DNA from: Hygrocybe punicea
Taxonomy: Eukaryota > Basidiomycota > Agaricomycetes > Agaricales > Hygrophoraceae
Assembly: GCA_963556145.1 (NCBI GenBank)
Contig: OY744468.1
Span: 1,612,001 to 1,676,000, forward strand
Direction: 5' to 3'
DNA length: 64,000 nt
Below, one piece after another: positions 1 to 10,330 of the stretch. Position 1 is the stretch's first letter; each line of letters begins with the position of its first letter. The notes under the pieces were generated by a model, which did not search any database, had not been told where the DNA came from, and saw only the letters and a program-made list of their open reading frames with translations. Position numbers and translations under genes: made by a program.

Positions 1-8
1 GTTTCGAC

Positions 9-3000
9 ATGCGTTTTGCAAACGGTGCCTGTACGATCAGAGCGCCGGATGGAAATGTTGTGGGCCGCATTCTGAAGGACGCTACCGGCCTGTATCGCAT
101 TGTCAGCGAGGATGAAGCGGCAAACGCACTGGAAACCATTACCCTCGATCAACTCCACCGCCACATGGGACACATTGCCCCCGATGCTGCAAAACGCATG
201 GTCAGCAAGGGCTTCGTCACCGGCGTGCGACTTGACGAATCCGCTGATTCCCCTACCTTCTGCGAGTCTTGCATTTACGCGAAGGCCACGCGGAAACCGG
301 TTCCTAAGCTGAGGGAAGGCAATAGGGCAAGCGAGCTGGGCGGGGAAGTGCACAGTGATGTGTGGGGACCAGCCCCCGTCGCTACACTCCGTGGCCGGCG
401 TTACTATGTCAGTTTCATAGACGATAAGACGCGACTCACCGCCATAACGCTGATGAAAAATAAAGGTGAAACTCTCCAGGCCTACAAGGAATTTGAGGCC
501 CGTCTCCTCACGCAGTTTGGGAAAGGCGTCGTAGTTTTCAACTCCGATCGAGGAGGGGAGTACACTAGCAAAGCATTCACTGTCCACCTGCAAAAAAACG
601 GTACTCACCAAAAACTGAATGTCCATGACACCCCACAGCATGCCGGAGTCTCCGAGCGTTTCAACCGCACCCTAATCGAACGCGTCCGCGCCTTGCTCCA
701 CGCAAGTGGACTACCGAGGTCTTTGTGGGGAGAGGCGGCCCATCACGCCATTTGGCTGATGAACCGGACCCCGACGAGGGCCCTGAACGACATGACACCC
801 TTCGAAGCCGCCACAGGTAGTAAGCCCAACGTTGCTGGAATACGCGAGTGGGGAGAAAAGGTGTGGATTCGAGTCGAAAAAGGTGACAAACTTGGAGGCC
901 GAGTCCGCCCTGGTCGATGGGTGGGTTTTGATGACAATAGCAAGGGTGCTAGAATCTACTGGCCGGACTCTAGAACGGTATCTGTTGAACGTAACATCTA
1001 CACAAAAAACGACCAGGAACCGATTGAGCGTCTTGAGGGTGAGGACTGGACTTTTGAATGGGAAGAAGTACCCGAGGAAATGATACCGGTACCTGAAGAC
1101 GACCCTCAACCTCCCGTACCATTAGTCGAGGATGGGCAGGACATCACCTCCAGTGATGCCCAGCCTATCATTGCCCCCAAAACGCCTGCAGCCCAGCCCG
1201 CGATCCCTCAAAGACAACGAAGGAACGAAATCAATCCCAATAACATCTTGCCCGAAGGTTCCAGGCGTGTCAAGAAACCTAGTCAGCGAGTTGCCGACCT
1301 CGCTACTGGCAAGGGACGGACATCGAACAAACCAGCCGACCCTCTGGTAACCACCGGCGTGCAACTACCGAACGAAGATCAAGAGCTAAAGATCGATGAA
1401 GCTAACACAGATGATGAATGGACGCTGATGGCCATGGATGAATGCCCCGAGGAGTATTCACTAGTGTTGGAAACCGGCGATGCTGAGGCAATCGAACCGC
1501 GTACTTTGAGCGAGGCCAAACGTCGACCGGATTGGTTGCTCTGGGAAAAGGGCATACACGAGGAGCTTGAGACGCTCCGAAAAGCGGGAACCTGGGATTT
1601 AGTGGATAAACCTGAAGGAGCAAACATTGTTGGATCGAAGTGGGTCTTTCGTGCAAAAAAGGACGCTGCCGGCGTTATGGTTAGAAACAAAGCCCGCTTG
1701 GTCGCTCAAGGCTTCCCGCAAGTTCCCGGGGTAGATTATTTCGATACTTACGCGCCCGTGGCCAAGCTCGCCTCCATTCGCATGATACTAGCCATAGGTG
1801 CCCAGTTAGATCTAGAAATGCATCAAATCGACATCAAGGGGGCGTATCTCAATGGAGAGCTCAGCAATGACGAAATCATATATATGAAACAACCACCGGG
1901 CTACCACACGCTCAACTCCGTCGGAAAAGTCTGTCGCCTGAACAAAACGTTGTACGGACTGAAGCAGAGCGGCCGTCATTGGTACCAAAAGCTTGTTTAT
2001 ATCCTAGTTGATAACCTCGGATTCAAACGCTGCGAAGTCGATCAAGCCATTTTCATACTCAGAGTCGGCAGTGAACTCACAGTAATAGCCATCCATGTAG
2101 ATGATTGCACCATTGCGGGGAGCTCCATTCAGCTCATCAACGACGCGAAGGCCGGTATACGTAGATTCGTTGAAATCTCTGATTTAGGAGAGTTGCATTG
2201 GCTCCTGGGGATCGAAATCCGTCGAGACAGGGACGCGAGAACCATTCACCTCTCACAACGATCATACCTCGATTCGATAATACGCCGATTCAATCTTGAA
2301 GACTGTAAGCCTATATCCACACTGATGGACACTCAGATAAAGCTCACCTCGTCTCAATCGCCCTCAACCACACATGAGTTCGCCATCATGCGCGATGTCC
2401 CGTACCTTGAGGCCGTCGGATCCTTGATGTGGGCATGTCTCGGTACGCGCCCAGATATCGCTTTCGCCGTGACAACACTATCGAGATTCTCCAAGAACCC
2501 CGGCCCAGCGCATTGGGAGGCTGCTAAGCATGTTCTCCGGTATCTCGCGGGGACCACTCACCTCTGGCTGTCCTATGGTAACACTAGAAACGGTCTAATA
2601 GGCTATGCCGATGCCGATGGGAGTATGGCGGAGGATCGACGTGCAATCAATGGCTATGCTTTCATCTTAAATGGGGGAGCCGTATCCTGGAGCTGTAAGA
2701 AGCAAGACATAGTCTCGTTGTCGACGACGGAAAGCGAATACATAGCGGCTACTCACGTGGCGAAGGAGGCGCTTTGGCTGCGCTCACTCATATCCCAAGT
2801 CTTCGGTCCCATCACTTCCCCAACGACACTCTTTTCCGACAATCAATCTGCAATCGCCCTATCAAAGGAACATCAGTATCACACGCGCACGAAACATATT
2901 GATGTACGTCTACACTTCATCCGATGGGTGATCGAAGAAGGCAAGTTGCACCTCGTGTATTGCCCAACCGACGACATGGTAGCGGACACACTCACCAAAG

Positions 3001-3059
3001 CACTGCCCTCGGCCAAAGTTAAACATTTCGCGTCAGAACTCGGACTTTGCATGGTTTGA
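9..3059 (+). CDS. Ty1/copia Pol polyprotein (integrase, reverse transcriptase, RNase H), 5' partial
   Basis: Retrotransposon polyprotein that copies the element's RNA and integrates the cDNA. From the first visible Met there are 1016 residues, and the frame is open to the window edge, so gag and protease lie outside. An HHCC integrase zinc finger is at about residues 50-88. The integrase core has D117, D180 and E216 (DD35E spacing). A connector rich in Pro, Glu and Asp precedes the reverse transcriptase, whose catalytic box reads HVDD near residue 696. RNase H follows (TTESEY motif) up to a TGA stop. The integrase-before-RT order is diagnostic of Ty1/copia. A purine tract (GAGGGGGAG) and the 3' LTR follow directly. 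There is no internal stop or frameshift, unlike every other element in the window, so this copy is young and may be active. Confidence 0.95.
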   Translation: MRFANGACTIRAPDGNVVGRILKDATGLYRIVSEDEAANALETITLDQLHRHMGHIAPDAAKRMVSKGFVTGVRLDESADSPTFCESCIYAKATRKPVPKLREGNRASELGGEVHSDVWGPAPVATLRGRRYYVSFIDDKTRLTAITLMKNKGETLQAYKEFEARLLTQFGKGVVVFNSDRGGEYTSKAFTVHLQKNGTHQKLNVHDTPQHAGVSERFNRTLIERVRALLHASGLPRSLWGEAAHHAIWLMNRTPTRALNDMTPFEAATGSKPNVAGIREWGEKVWIRVEKGDKLGGRVRPGRWVGFDDNSKGARIYWPDSRTVSVERNIYTKNDQEPIERLEGEDWTFEWEEVPEEMIPVPEDDPQPPVPLVEDGQDITSSDAQPIIAPKTPAAQPAIPQRQRRNEINPNNILPEGSRRVKKPSQRVADLATGKGRTSNKPADPLVTTGVQLPNEDQELKIDEANTDDEWTLMAMDECPEEYSLVLETGDAEAIEPRTLSEAKRRPDWLLWEKGIHEELETLRKAGTWDLVDKPEGANIVGSKWVFRAKKDAAGVMVRNKARLVAQGFPQVPGVDYFDTYAPVAKLASIRMILAIGAQLDLEMHQIDIKGAYLNGELSNDEIIYMKQPPGYHTLNSVGKVCRLNKTLYGLKQSGRHWYQKLVYILVDNLGFKRCEVDQAIFILRVGSELTVIAIHVDDCTIAGSSIQLINDAKAGIRRFVEISDLGELHWLLGIEIRRDRDARTIHLSQRSYLDSIIRRFNLEDCKPISTLMDTQIKLTSSQSPSTTHEFAIMRDVPYLEAVGSLMWACLGTRPDIAFAVTTLSRFSKNPGPAHWEAAKHVLRYLAGTTHLWLSYGNTRNGLIGYADADGSMAEDRRAINGYAFILNGGAVSWSCKKQDIVSLSTTESEYIAATHVAKEALWLRSLISQVFGPITSPTTLFSDNQSAIALSKEHQYHTRTKHIDVRLHFIRWVIEEGKLHLVYCPTDDMVADTLTKALPSAKVKHFASELGLCMV

Positions 3060-3066
3060 GGGGGAG

Positions 3067-3382
3067 TGTTGAATGACAAACCGGCTATAAGTACCGAATC
3101 AACAATGATTAGATAACCGCTAGATTAGATTAGATTAGATTTACCTTTTTCGGTATCCTTTCTTACCTTACCCTTTGTTAAGGTATATAAGTTAGTTTTC
3201 GTAGCGTAGAGACCTCAGCTGCGTATTGTTCTCGCACTGAGGTTAGCCACTTGTTCCCTTATTTTCTTTTACCTCTTATTGACTTCAACTAGATTATATT
3301 GTCAATCCTTAGGTAACATTAAATATATATAGCTGCGTATTGTTCTCGCACTGAGATTATATTGTCAATCCTTAGTTCTACA
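3067..3382 (+). mobile_element. 3' LTR of the copia element
   Basis: The LTR begins TGTTGAATGAC straight after the polypurine tract and ends TTCTACA, giving TG...CA ends and about 316 bp. It holds a TATA-like GGTATATAAG near 3181 and pentamer-like TTAGA repeats near 3122-3141. Two segments occur twice: AGCTGCGTATTGTTCTCGCA (about 3219 and 3332) and GATTATATTGTCAATCCTTA (about 3292 and 3355), so the R/U5-like part is partly duplicated. The 5' LTR is outside the window. The 3' flank GCTTA would be the target duplication but cannot be tested here. Confidence 0.85.
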
Positions 3383-3384
3383 GC

Positions 3385-4959
3385 TTATTGTGTGGTTGAT
3401 TGATCATGCACAGGCTGAGCACATGGACGAGGTAAACTGGTGGTAGACAGGACGGGTTTGCACTGATGAGAAATCTCTACACCATCAAATTTTACCTTTT
3501 TAAGTGCGAAAAGTTCGTGCTCCAGTTTCTCAATGCGCAAGTTGTTAGAGCTCATCGCTGATGCCAGGACGTTGGCGTGAACAGCAGGAGATACACTATA
3601 CATCATTTGACCGACATTGTTGGTATTGGTTTGTTGCATCAAAGCTAATTGACTGGGATTGCGACGATGCCATTCATTGATGCGCTCCTTCATAGAATTG
3701 CCAGGTATTTGACGCGGGCAGAAAGTGCCAGAGGGTAGAATGATTTTCTTGTCAATATTCTCTCTGATGCATCCAGTATTGATATATTCAATCACATCTG
3801 GGCAGTTCGGCCTAAAGTGACCAGGTCAGTTGCAGAAGTGGCAATTGCCATTCATCGCTGTCTTGGACAGAGTAGTTTTCGCAGGGGGCGTAGGAGAAGA
3901 GTTTTTAGATGCGCACGGTTCCATAATTTTATTGACTGCTTGGACCACAGTATCGACGATGAGTGTCACCTCATCCTGTTTGATCGAAGAAGACTCGGAA
4001 GAGGTCGTGGATGTTGGCTTACCTTCCCTAGGTGCGTTTGTGGGACCGGTACCATGAAGAACGAACTGCGCTGCCGCTTGAATTTCATGTAGTGGATAGG
4101 GGTCATCAGGAAAGTGATCAGGTAGCTTCAGCTGTAGTCACTGTGTGACATGCATCCAGAGACACTTTTGAAACCAGTGAATGTATGCGTGACTTTGCTC
4201 AGCTTCAGAGATGCGATTCTTTTTACAGAGAAATTTCGTGATAGTGAGGAATGCGCAATGATAAGCACCAAGCTCTATGATGTTTGCGATTCCCGACTGA
4301 TGTTGTTTCTCGACAAGCTTCTCCATATCCAATATGGACCATTTCCTCTCGTCTTCCAAACCAGGATAAAGCTTATACATAGCCTTTGTGAACTCTTCGT
4401 AAGTCAATGCCAGCAAGTACTCATTGAGCAATTCCCAAAGTTCAGCGGTGTCTATGTCGAGATAGCATAACGCATATCTCTTTTTGTAGACAGCATCGGC
4501 TATTGCGCACGAATCAAATTGGGCCTTGAGCTCATCAAAGTATCGGCAAAGTTCGTGTGGGTGCTCCAGCAAGAAGCTGGGAGCGGTATTATGACCGAGA
4601 GTTGGCATTTGCGGTGGTGTTGCCATTGTTTGAGCTGTGGGTGGTGGCGTGGGTGGACGCGATGAGGTAGACGATGAGGGGGTGCTTGGTAGAATAGGAA
4701 TATAAGAATCGAGAGTGGATGTGGATGGTAAGTTAGAAAGTGGACCGGAAGAGGGGTCGGAAGTGTGTCAAGATAAAGAACCGCTAGCTGGTGTGGGAGA
4801 TTGTGGATTGTAATCGTGTGGAGAATTGTGAAAATCAAGAGGCGTGCAAGGTGAATGAGAACAAAATCGATGTGAGGTATCATGTTCAGAACCGGAGGAA
4901 CTTTCGGTGAGTTCGTCGAGATCGCTGTCGAAGTCAGGGGTATTTCGAGAGGTCATCAC
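3385..4959 (-). pseudogene. Agaricomycete gag-like gene with three in-frame TGA stops
   Basis: Retrotransposon gag-like nucleocapsid protein on the minus strand. One reading frame runs from the Met at 4959 to the TAA at 3385-3387 without indels but with three TGA codons. In order it has an acidic Ser-rich N-terminus, a Pro/Ser/Thr linker, a helical gag core (4626-4138, with ELWELL and YPGLEDERK), a segment continuing as LQLKLPDHFPDD after the second stop, and a CCHC zinc knuckle (C-x2-C-x4-H-x4-C, about 3845-3800) whose expected Trp codon is TGA. A coiled tail follows. At the first two stops the expected residue is Arg (CGA to TGA); the third is TGG to TGA. The second stop sits in the leaky context TGA CTA. 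The gene ends 3 bp from the copia LTR. Confidence 0.8.
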
Positions 4960-5059
4960 ACGTTGTTGCGCTTGACGCTGTACTGAGCTACGAGTACAAT
5001 ATCTGTTGGTAGCTATGATGCTTGAACTAGATGCGTTAGTTGAAGGAGTGGTTTAGATT

Positions 5060-6116
5060 TTAAGCCCCCTCACTGTGGGCTCCAGAAAATGATACGGTTT
5101 CCACATCTATGACCTCGGATAAAGAGATAATAAAAGATGAAAATGTTGCAAAGGTGCGAACAGGACTTGGGACACTCCCATCAATAACATGATAATGCGC
5201 GATAATATGCGCGATCAAATAAACAAATGCAAAGAGTTGCGAGATAACGTGATATCGCAATGCAGTGATAAACAAGAATCAGAAGGCTTAGCTGGGTGTC
5301 CTAGATGACAGCGTGATACACAGTGATGACGCGACGAGACGAGGGTTCTACGCTACGACTTAGGTCGCGATAGCAGAGAGTATGCAAGAAGAAAAGACGC
5401 AGATTTGAGTAGGAATGACTGGATCTTTAAACTTAAGATGCAAACTAGTGGAGAGGGGAGAACTGGGTTCTTCTTCTTTTATTTTCTACTACAGGACATT
5501 TTTTATACTTTAGAGGATAGGGGTTTAAGGGTGGACGAGTGAAATAGAAACGCAGTGAGATATCGCATGAAAACGATGCAACGGTAATGGAATGGTGAAG
5601 GATTTGAAATAACGGCGAATATCACATGAAAGTCAGTGAAAAGACGAAGATAAACGGGATGAATTACATTTTTGGTATCGGACTCGGTGTCTGAATGTAT
5701 AGGACGTGTTTAACGGTGGTGTTTCAGCGTATTGAGACTGGGTTACTTGGTTAAGATACAGCGAAGATGTCAAAGCCACGCGTGTGTAGATCGGCGTAAG
5801 TCATGGAGGTTGTGCGTGGTGCATTTATATCTCACTCGTATGCAGGTCACGGAAGAGTCATAGGGAAACTAGGATTGACCATATGAGAGATTCCGTGCAC
5901 AAAGGGAGAGACTGCGTATCACTATGATAAACCAAGACTTCAGCGTCTTGGCAGTGTGGCCACTCCACCGACCACCATCATATTCTGTCTTGAATGAGAC
6001 CATGATGGGATCTGTGTCAAATTTTGCATGTACAAGGGGGTCAAGCAATCATTTACCAGGTCCATCTGATTCTTGTCAGTGGTCTGGGTGAACAAGGTAT
6101 ACTGAGATCACATACT
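5060..6116 (-). mobile_element. probable leader/LTR of the gag-like element
   Basis: No protein is recognisable here. On the minus strand, upstream of the gag-like gene, there is a TATA-like GAGATATAAATGC near 5835-5820, a long untranslated stretch, and then TGGAGCCCACAGTGAGGG (about 5093-5075), which looks like a tRNA primer-binding site because it begins TGG just ahead of gag. A TGACAGTATG start near 6118 could be the outer LTR end. The matching LTR is not found within the window, so the ends are guesses. Confidence 0.35.
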
Positions 6117-7302
6117 GTCAGGTTTGTGAATGTTAACAACATCCTCTGTGGTTATTGACCATGCCGATGTTTCGGAGTCTGTCACAGGGCCGGATACACG
6201 AGGCAAGGGCAATCGTGAATATGAGCAGATAATGGGCAAAGGTGAATAGTAATGATTGGTAACATCGGGTGGGGGTGTAGTAGGGCGAGTCTGATGACCT
6301 GTGACATGATTGCGAAGAGCTTTCACAAAATTTCGATGCCATTCAGGCTGAATCTCAGCCCCTCCCAATGTCCTTCCGTTGGAGCTGAGATTTCATGTGT
6401 GTTAGTAGGGAGGCCATGATATCAATAAATGCACATTATAAGTCAATAACGTCATGGATTGGTATGCTCTGCACACTGTAGAGGGTCGACATCCCTCTGA
6501 GTCCGTATCCTCGATATATCACGAATCCGGACGAACCCGATGCCTCTATTCAACTTGCAATCAAACCTGACGCAACCCGACGCAACCCGACGTGACGTGA
6601 CGTGACGTGACGTGACGTGACACGACGTGACCGATGTAACCCGACACATGCCGCTTTGTGACGGCCGCTTTTGGGCTAAATCTGGCAGCCTCAAACGCCT
6701 CGGAGTTCCAATTCCAGGAGATGGATCTCTTTGGACTCAATCCCCAACTTCGGATTTACCTTATTTATGCATCCCCTCATCCTTTCGGAGATATGTAGGA
6801 CTTTTTAGATCTTTTTCTTGCATATTCGTTTTCCCCTCCATATTCCTGTCTTTGTCGCTTTGCAACCCCCCTTTCCACATCCCCATTCCATCTTTTCTTT
6901 GTAGTATCTATCGGCCGAAATAGACATGTCCGAAAGTAGCTACACACTCCTGTACTATAAAAACGGTCCCCGACGACCATACAAAAAAAGATACCATTAG
7001 TCCCCGTTTCCCTCATAGTCAGAAGCACATTTTAATCCCTTCAAATGCTCGTCCACGTAGACCCTTAGCCTTTTATAGTCCTCTTCGTCGTCTTTATTGT
7101 TGTTTCTGTATATTTGTTCATTGTTTCCGACCTGACCTGACCTGACCCGCCATACCCGACATCGTCGGCATCGTCGGGTTCTTTATTATTTGTCCGTTTT
7201 CACTCTGTTCATCGCTGGATTCGTCGTTATTTGTTTAGTTTTACGCGGCGGCTTTACTTTTACTAACATTCCCTTCCTTTTACTACTATTCCCAACACTG
7301 AT
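6117..7302. other. intergenic stretch with two pentanucleotide repeats
   Basis: No convincing gene is seen. A run of GACGC and GACGT pentamers covers about 6568-6631, and a shorter GACCT run lies at about 7129-7148. The interval between is pyrimidine-rich on the plus strand. The short open frames here show no known motif. Confidence 0.5.
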
Positions 7303-8480
7303 TTATCCAGTCACTTCTATGCTGACACCCTTCTGGTTAGGATCATATTTCTTATATAGTTCCGAAGCCACCCCCGAAGCCACATCTACAACACTCTGAT
7401 TTGCGTCAAAAGCAACAAGGACAACATTGGTAGACACAAATCGCACATAGCTGACGTATCCTTTGTAATGGGTTTTACCAGCCACCAGGACATGTCTCCC
7501 AACCAGTGGATTGATGACAGTCTTCTCCTTGACCGGATCAGCATGAACACGGAGCGACTCGACAGATATGGGTTGAAATGATTCGACAGATGTGGAGAGG
7601 GTATCAACCTATTGCTAATTTATTGCCTGCTCAGTTTAAGATGAAGTGGTGACTTACAATATTCCTGGTCTTGTCCTCAATGAAGCACAAGCGTCGCCCA
7701 CCATCAAGGACTGCAACGACACAGCCGGATGAACCAGCATGCTCACCCGTGCCCTCTCTAACGCGAACGCTGTCTCCAACGTGAAAGATACGTCGTATAT
7801 GCTTGAGTGGAACCTCCAAAAACATTGAGGGTTGATGGAAAACTGAGGGTTTGACATCGACCAAAGTGACGTGGTCATGGCAAGTAATGACCATGGCCTT
7901 GCAGCCCGATTGCTCACCAGCAATTAACTCGACAGAGTCGCCAGGTTGTACACTCGCACCAACTTCATCAGAAGTCACTGCAAGAGCTGCCCCAGGTGTG
8001 ATGAATCCCACATCAATAAATGGTTTGATCTCGGCAAGAGGTGGAGAAGAAACGTGAAGAAGTGTATGTACCGACTGCATGTTCAGGAGCATGCCTTTAC
8101 AGTAGACTTTCTTATTGAACACACAGTAATTGCCTCCTTTTTGTTGGATCGTGTCTGGACCATGGATCTGCTTGATCTCAATTGGATCAAATGGTCAAGC
8201 GGGGACTCTTTGGCTTTTGTGCTTGCGCTTTTTGTTGTCAAATCCACCTGGCAAACTGAAAAGGCCACGTGGGAGCACAGTGATCTGGACGCGGTCATAA
8301 TTGACGCTTGAATGAAGTACGTAGGCCAGATCCCCTTTGTTTGGTCCTCATCGTAAATGAACCCAACTCCGTGCCATGATGCGTCGGTCCTGACTACGGA
8401 AATTGAAGATATCTATCTGCTTGTCTATCAGGATCAGAGTCATATACTTCATCTTGACTGCCCTTGAAATCAGCGGACAA
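7303..8480 (-). pseudogene. Spt5-like NGN/KOW gene, C-terminal segment (gene split by two transposons)
   Basis: 3' part of a minus-strand gene whose upstream parts lie at 11091-11469 and 18266-18630. Spt5-like proteins bind RNA polymerase II through an NGN domain followed by KOW modules. Here one KOW-like stretch (NKGDLAYV...VQITVLPRG, about 8330-8250), another (PGDSVELIAGEQSG, about 7950) and a third (VGDSVRVREGTGEHAGSSGC, about 7790) are visible. An intron of about 50 bp (near 7660-7612) leads to a last exon with LVGRHVLVAGKTHYKGY, matching the last KOW of the intact paralogue at 30388-33119. Two in-frame TGA codons (8348-8350 and 8195-8197) replace probable Arg codons. The coding sequence breaks at 8480, the target site of the hAT-like element. 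It is non-functional. Confidence 0.75.
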
Positions 8481-8650
8481 TAGTGTTGCCATGGCTCGGT
8501 CCGGCTCAGCTCGGCTACGGCTAACAACGGCTAACCCATATATGGGTTGTTAGCCGGACCGGACCGTTGTGGCAACGGCTAAACCACGGCTAGCCGTCCA
8601 AAAAAGGAAATTAATAGCAGACGCCTGTCAAGGTCGAATCTCATCACCAC

Positions 8651-9560
8651 CATGCCAACAGCCACGGCCACACCAGCTCGCGACAACGCCGGGCAACCCC
8701 GAACAAAGGCCACAGCACCCCAACGGCGACCAGCAGGGGGGCGAGGAATGAAGCGGCAACGGAAGCAGCGGTCGTGAACCCATTGGTAAGTTTTTTTTTC
8801 TTTACTTTTACTAATGAAGATCTGTCTAGCTACGCACGACGACAACACGGCCGCATCCCAACACCCTACAACCGGGACCTCGAACTCGGGCTCGCAAGTT
8901 CAGGCACCACCACCACCACCACCACCAACCATCAGTTTCTTTGCCGCTACGGCTGCTGCGTTCGCCGGCACGTATGCCGGCGGATGTTGATGAGCAGGCG
9001 TTTTCACCTGGATCCAATGTGCTCCCGAGGCTTGACACGTCTGGATATGGACGTGGACATGGATGGCTTGGACATGGACTTGGGCATGGGCATGGGCATG
9101 GAGGAGGATTTGGGGAAGGAGGGAATGCGGGTGGGTTCAAGTACTTTGAGCTTAAATGCCAGTGCGTGTTCTATCTTCTGGTCTTCTTTCCTATCTTTCG
9201 TCTATCTTGTTTTACTTCATCCGGCGTACGCAATTTACGTTCACCTTTGTTTCTTTGTTTTTTTTCGCATGTCACATTCGCGAGGGTGAAACGGCGCGCT
9301 AATGTGAACGAGCTCGGGTATGCCATTGACAAGGCAGCGGGGATTGAGGTGCAGGTGCAGGCATGGCTCAATGGCCTGCCGGAGGAATGGAGGCTCGGCA
9401 CCAATGTGTACGCAGTGGAGGATGCCAGCGAAGACATGACGTGGCCTTGGACGACGACACCGACACCGACAACTGCTATCATGATGACAACGACCATGAC
9501 GACAATCGTTCTGCAAAATTTACTCCCATGTCTCGCCTCCCTCGACGTCCGCGCATCCAA
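8651..9560 (+). pseudogene. protein-like captured segments of unknown origin inside the hAT element
   Basis: The segment has gene-like structure but no family I recognise. A coding-like exon (about 8651-8785) ends at GTAAGT, and a 46-bp intron-like stretch ends TGTCTAG at 8829. The next stretch encodes low-complexity Pro and Ala with a (CAC)n run at about 8907-8930, then a Gly/His-rich piece from GGACATGG-type repeats (about 9040-9130). After a pyrimidine-rich stretch, possibly an intron, about 9280-9440 encodes an amphipathic segment containing NELGYAIDKAAGIEVQVQAW. The pieces change frame, so no single protein results. They may be further captured host fragments. Confidence 0.35.
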
Positions 9561-9569
9561 CCCCTGCAC

Positions 9570-10330
9570 ATGGCGGCTTCTCTCTCCTTTGCTCTAATCG
9601 GATTCATTGCCCTCCTGTTTGTATCCTGCGAAAGCCCATGTTGCAGAGCAGACAACTGCCTTGTCAGAGTATGGTGCTGTTATTGGAATTGGTGATGTGT
9701 TCTGTACATGGGATATAGATATTCTCTGATTACTTCCTCTAGATTTAGGCACAAGGTAGATTCTTTTCTTATTGGCCCGTCTTTTGCTGAAAAAGTCTCT
9801 TGCTCCGCAATCAGATATTTGTGCCTCGGGTAAGCACTTATTTTTATCCTTCCATGACCAAATTCCGCAGTGTCCAACGAGGTGGCCATGTGGAAATTAT
9901 CGCCAACGACCAAGGCCATCGGATAACTCCCTCTTGGGTCAGCTTCATCGACGACGAACGGCTGCAAGTCCATTTCGGATTCCGCAAATCCGTTTTCGTA
10001 CTGACCCCGAATACACGCAGCGTTGGGGACAGCGCCAAAAATGTGTTCCACTCCAATCCCAAAAACACTTTCATTAGGTCGTTCTTGTTGGTGGTTCCAC
10101 TCGCATACCCAAGGTGCAGCAACTTCTTAAAGAGTTCTTTGGCGGAAAGGAGCCTTCCAAGGGAATCAACCCTGACGAGACGGTCCGCTGTCCAAGGTGG
10201 TATTCTTTCAGGTGCGGAGGGCACCGAGTCGGTCGTTCTCGTTGACATTTGTCCCCTCATCCTCGGCATCGAAACCACCTTCACGAAGCTTATCCCCCGT
10301 GGCACTGTGATTCCTACCCGGAAGAGCCAG
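9570..10330 (+). pseudogene. captured BiP/Kar2-type HSP70 gene fragment
   Basis: HSP70 of the ER (BiP/Kar2) is an ATP-driven chaperone; this is a deleted copy. From 9570 an N-terminal hydrophobic signal-like stretch (MAASLSFALIGFIALLF) is followed, after a small frameshift, by EYGAVIGI, the start of the ATPase domain. After an intron come the block ending [14 protein letters not shown] (9870-9963), a GC-AG intron (9964-10020, donor GCAAGT) and GDSAKN. A large internal deletion jumps to [20 protein letters not shown] (about 10079), then [29 protein letters not shown] and [15 protein letters not shown]. Small deletions remove the residues expected after DETV and after GIETT. Retained introns show capture as DNA rather than from mRNA. 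It cannot encode a chaperone. Confidence 0.85.

Noticed and set aside
6108..6368. 86-codon minus-strand frame near the putative LTR start
   Set aside because: No motif or splice context, and it overlaps the probable LTR end.
8941..9597. 218-codon open frame as a complete gene
   Set aside because: It mixes Gly/His repeat text, a pyrimidine-rich intron-like stretch and unrelated segments inside the hAT element; no coherent domain.
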